Part shown: positions 60,937 through 64,000 of the stretch, in pieces
Position numbering within the stretch: position 1 is the first letter of the stretch
How the letters are laid out: each line of letters begins with the position of its first letter
From: Petrachloros mirabilis ULC683
Lineage (GTDB): Bacteria > Cyanobacteriota > Cyanobacteriia > Thermosynechococcales > Thermosynechococcaceae
Direction of reading: 5' to 3'
Length of the DNA stretch: 64,000 nucleotides
Assembly (NCBI RefSeq): GCF_009939295.1
Contig: NZ_WVIC01000002.1
Coordinates: forward strand, 72,407 to 136,406
Notes under the pieces: generated by a model
What the model was told of the DNA's origin: nothing
The model's input: only the letters and a program-made list of their open reading frames with translations
The model's database searches: none
Program-made: the position numbers and the translations under genes

Positions 60937-60992
60937 TCGCCAACAACAAAACCCTGGAGCGCATCTACATCGGTCGCCGCTTCACGACCAGA
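60937..60992 (+). repeat. Gene-fragment repeat, right copy
   Basis: Matches the 59565-59616 copy. In the frame starting 60726 it encodes NNKTLERIYIGRRFTT at the end of a short reading frame (DLGDRTLLCLPAQSSGTWLA upstream) that I do not recognise. Confidence 0.8.
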
Positions 60993-61059
60993 AACTAGCA
61001 ACCTCTGAATGCACACCTGCTGACGGCGCTATTATAGGAACATTGATAAATATTAACTA

Positions 61060-62490
61060 ATGTCAATGTTTGTTTCTGCCTCTCGAACCGGCAAGCTAAA
61101 GCACTCACTCAAAGAACTCCTGTTTTTTGGCCAAGATCCCAGTTGGGAGCTCTTGGCAATTTTGCTGGTGTATTTTGTGCAGGGCATATTGGGTCTGGCT
61201 CGGCTGGCCGTCAGCTTCTTTCTCAAAGATGAGCTGGGGCTTAGCCCCGCCCAAGTGGCTGCCATGATGGGGGTTGTGGCATTGCCCTGGGTTGTCAAGC
61301 CTCTGTTTGGGTTTCTCTCAGACAGCTTACCCCTGTTCGGCTACCGCCGCCGCTCTTACTTGCTGCTGGCTGGGTTGGTGGGGAGTCTCTCTTGGATTTT
61401 GCTGGCGACGGTGGTGCAGTCGGCTGTGGCGGCAACTTTAGTGATTGCTCTAAGCTCAGCTGCGATCGCACTCAGCGACGTGATTGTTGACTCCATTGTG
61501 GTCGAGCGCGTGCGCGGTGAATCCCAGGCAGAAGCGGGCTCATTGCAATCCCTCTGCTGGGCAGCCACCGCCCTAGGAGGACTGATTACCGCCTACTTGA
61601 GCGGCCAGTTATTAGAAGTGCTCACCCCACTTCAAATTTTTGCCATTACGGCCACCTTTCCGCTGCTAGTCTCTGTCACAGCCCTTCTCATTCAGGACGA
61701 CAAAGTAGCCTCTGGCATCAACCTCGCAACCACCCGTCACCAAATTCGGCAACTCCGCCAAACCTTAACCCAGAAACAAATTTGGTTGCCCGTTGCCTTT
61801 TTATTTCTGTGGCAAGCCACCCCCAGTTCAGACTCCGCTTTCTTTTACTTCACCACCAACGACCTAGGGTTTCAGCCTGAATTTCTAGGTCGGGTGCGTC
61901 TGGTCACAAATATTGCCGCCCTAATTGGAGTTTGGGTATTTCAACGGTTTCTCAGAGCCATCCCCGTCCGCACCATTTTCTTCTGGAGCACACTGCTATC
62001 AGCAGCCCTAGGTATGACCACCCTACTCCTTGTCACCCATGCTAATCGCCCCCTGGGCATTGATGACCATTGGTTTAGCCTGGGAGACAGCCTCATCCTG
62101 GCCGTAATGGGGCAAATTGCCTACATGCCAGTTCTGGTATTAGCCGCTCGCCTCTGTCCACCTGGAGTTGAAGCCACCATGTTTGCCTTGCTGATGTCCG
62201 TCAGCAACCTAGCTGGGCTGCTTTCCCATGAATTTGGGGCACTTCTGATGCACAGCCTCGGCATTACTGAAACCCAATTTCAAACCCTCTGGATTTTGGT
62301 GATGATTACCAACCTCAGCACCTTACTGCCCTTACCGCTTCTGCACTGGCTTCCAGGCCGAGAGGAAAACTGGGTTAACCTTCCAGACTCAGAACCCTCC
62401 TTTTTGACCCCCAAAATTCCAGATGCAACTGCCCCAATCTATGTCACCGAACGCGTGGCCGATCGCTTGTCCCCCAGCAATTCTCAGTAA
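61060..62490 (+). CDS. Folate/biopterin (BT1-type) transporter
   Basis: 476 residues, twelve predicted membrane helices. BT1-family pattern: LARLAVSFFLKDELGLSPAQ, PWVVKPLFGFLSDSLPLFGY with the conserved KP-x-x-G-x-x-SD motif, and VDSIVVERVRGE. Known cyanobacterial and plastid members carry folates or pterins. The hydrophilic tail (about 435-476) is unusual in length. The stop overlaps the ATG of the next gene (TAATG), suggesting one operon. Confidence 0.9.
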   Translation: MSMFVSASRTGKLKHSLKELLFFGQDPSWELLAILLVYFVQGILGLARLAVSFFLKDELGLSPAQVAAMMGVVALPWVVKPLFGFLSDSLPLFGYRRRSYLLLAGLVGSLSWILLATVVQSAVAATLVIALSSAAIALSDVIVDSIVVERVRGESQAEAGSLQSLCWAATALGGLITAYLSGQLLEVLTPLQIFAITATFPLLVSVTALLIQDDKVASGINLATTRHQIRQLRQTLTQKQIWLPVAFLFLWQATPSSDSAFFYFTTNDLGFQPEFLGRVRLVTNIAALIGVWVFQRFLRAIPVRTIFFWSTLLSAALGMTTLLLVTHANRPLGIDDHWFSLGDSLILAVMGQIAYMPVLVLAARLCPPGVEATMFALLMSVSNLAGLLSHEFGALLMHSLGITETQFQTLWILVMITNLSTLLPLPLLHWLPGREENWVNLPDSEPSFLTPKIPDATAPIYVTERVADRLSPSNSQ

Positions 62491-63974
62491 TGGAACAGAC
62501 CGTGATGCAAACTGTTGCCGATACTTCCTTTCGCCTGTCTGACTGGCAGGGCGGCCATGAATCTCTAAAGCAAGAACATAGCTACTGGCTAGAGGCCATT
62601 GAAGGCAAAATTCCCACCGACTTGCAGGGAACCCTATTTCGCAACGGCCCTGGCCTACTGGATGTCAATGGCCAGCGCTTGCACCACCCCTTCGACGGAG
62701 ACGGCATGGTCTGCGCCTTCACCTTTGACCAAGGACGGGTTTACTTTCGCAACCGCTTTGTTCGTACCGAGGGGTTCGTCGCTGAACAGCAAGCTGGCAC
62801 AATTCTCTACCGGGGAGTATTTGGAACCGCCAAACCAGGGGGCTGGCTGGCCAATGCCCTTGATCTGCGCATTAAAAATATTGCCAACACCAACGTCATC
62901 TATTGGGGTGGCAAACTTTTGGCTCTCTGGGAAGGAGGACAGCCCCATCGCCTCGACCCCACCACCTTAGAAACTTTGGGAATAGAGTCACTAGACGGCT
63001 TACTGCAGAGCGGAGATCCCTTCTCAGCTCATCCCATCGTTGATCCAGGTGGAGAGGATCACCCGCCCCGATTGGTCAATTTTTCCATTCAGCCCGGTCT
63101 GTCAACCCAGCTTAAGTTGTACGAATTTGACCTCTCTGGCACCCTCCTCCAGAGCCAGACCCACAGCATTCCTGGGTTTGCCTTTATTCACGACTTTGCC
63201 CTCACCCCCAATTACTACCTGTTGTTTCAGAATCCGGTTACCCTCAACCCGATTCCCTATGTGTTAGGACTCTGCACCCCAGGTCAGGCATTGCGCTTTA
63301 ATGCCTATGCACCAACCCATATTTGGGTCATTTCCCGGCAGGGCGATCAACCCATTCGCAAGCTGCAAACCGAGGCTTGCTTTGTCTTTCATCACGCCAA
63401 TGCCCAAGAGCGAGACGGCAAGATTTGGGTCGATTCGATTTGCTACGAGTCTTTCCCCACCCTGGATGCACAGCAAGATTACCGCACCATTGACTTCAAC
63501 CAGATTCCCGCTGGTCAACTGTGGCGATATGAGCTAGATCTACAAACCGCCACCGCCACCCGCCGTTGTCTCAGCCCTCGCAGCATCGAATTTCCCACCG
63601 TACACCCAGATCATGTGGGTCGCCCCTATCGGTTTGTGTACTTAGGCGCGGCTGACCAACATCAAGGCAATGCCCCCTTGCAGGCTATTCTCAAGCTCGA
63701 CCTGGAAACTGGACACTCAGACTGCTGGAGTGCGGCTCCTCAAGGGTTTGTGAGTGAACCCATCTTTGTGCCCAAGGAAGAGGGGGCAGCCCAGGCTGAT
63801 GCTGAAGATCAGGGCTGGTTGCTGGTGTTGGTTTATAACGCTGCCCAGCATCGGTCAGAATTAGTCGTTCTGGATGCAGCGCAGGTCAGCCAAGGGCCAG
63901 TTGCCTGCTTACCACTTCGGCATCATATTCCTTACGGGCTGCATGGTAGCTTTAGCCAGGACATCTTTCTTTAG
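62490..63974 (+). CDS. Apocarotenoid oxygenase (carotenoid cleavage dioxygenase)
   Basis: 494 residues with TAATG coupling to the transporter. Four iron-binding His are visible in the order typical of ACO: HPIVDP, HDFALTP, FVFHHANAQERDG and YGLHGSFSQDIF. Other marks: GTLFRNGPGLLDVNGQRLHH and PFDGDGMVCAF. It cleaves apocarotenoids or related polyenes, giving retinal-type products. A membrane-binding hydrophobic patch is expected; I see only a mild one around residue 105-140. Confidence 0.94.
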   Translation: MEQTVMQTVADTSFRLSDWQGGHESLKQEHSYWLEAIEGKIPTDLQGTLFRNGPGLLDVNGQRLHHPFDGDGMVCAFTFDQGRVYFRNRFVRTEGFVAEQQAGTILYRGVFGTAKPGGWLANALDLRIKNIANTNVIYWGGKLLALWEGGQPHRLDPTTLETLGIESLDGLLQSGDPFSAHPIVDPGGEDHPPRLVNFSIQPGLSTQLKLYEFDLSGTLLQSQTHSIPGFAFIHDFALTPNYYLLFQNPVTLNPIPYVLGLCTPGQALRFNAYAPTHIWVISRQGDQPIRKLQTEACFVFHHANAQERDGKIWVDSICYESFPTLDAQQDYRTIDFNQIPAGQLWRYELDLQTATATRRCLSPRSIEFPTVHPDHVGRPYRFVYLGAADQHQGNAPLQAILKLDLETGHSDCWSAAPQGFVSEPIFVPKEEGAAQADAEDQGWLLVLVYNAAQHRSELVVLDAAQVSQGPVACLPLRHHIPYGLHGSFSQDIFL

Positions 63975-64000
63975 AGTTAAAGATGTATCGAGGATCATGA

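Noticed and set aside
1-63974. CRISPR arrays
   Set aside because: No set of regularly spaced short repeats with unique spacers was seen; the only regular arrays are coding repeats in the tail-tip gene and the transposase sites.

Overview
This window is cyanobacterial chromosome carrying a nearly complete Mu-like transposable prophage. The host assignment rests on psbA (photosystem II D1), a cytochrome b6 c'-heme assembly factor, a carotenoid oxygenase, a folate/biopterin-type transporter and frequent HIP1 octamers (GCGATCGC). I see no species-level marker.

Positions 1-40300 are the prophage. Its left end lies just outside the window and its right end is at 40300. The order follows Mu and the B3/D3112 transposable siphophages: leftward repressor (7-393), operator region, small regulator, MuA-type DDE transposase (747-3059), MuB-type ATPase (3124-3855), and a tightly overlapped block of small early genes (3852-10131). 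That block includes a Dam-type adenine methyltransferase, two Cys-box miniproteins, an NblA (phycobilisome degradation) homologue and GemA. A Mor-like activator (10124-10645), lysis genes, Mu-type packaging and head genes (13118-20619) and tail genes (20874-39987) follow. There is no tail sheath and the tape measure is 2987 residues, so the tail should be long and non-contractile. The presumed tail-tube gene is duplicated in tandem with a divergent centre. Three tail-tip genes (26208-31024) run against all other late genes.

The right end carries two abutting 22-bp repeats (40250-40293) plus inverted copies, the layout expected of MuA-type transposase sites. At 40301 the sequence switches to the first 32 codons of a tyrosine integrase, which lies on the minus strand beside tRNA-Val(UAC) (40540-40612). 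The prophage has therefore jumped into the integrase of an older tRNA-targeted element.

Positions 40684-63974 are host genes: a DUF2227-like protein, mazG, psbA, a truncated Uma2 remnant, a SUKH protein, a membrane winged-helix-like protein, an FHA protein, a DUF2930/CCB-type assembly factor, a NarL-type two-component pair, an MnmC-like methyltransferase, glmU, a PlsY-like/phosphotransferase fusion, an MFS transporter, a TrmA/RlmD-family RNA methyltransferase, an MntA/HepT module whose HepT has an in-frame stop, a BT1-type transporter and an apocarotenoid oxygenase. Three copies of a G/C-run intergenic repeat lie at about 44229, 52630 and 59334.
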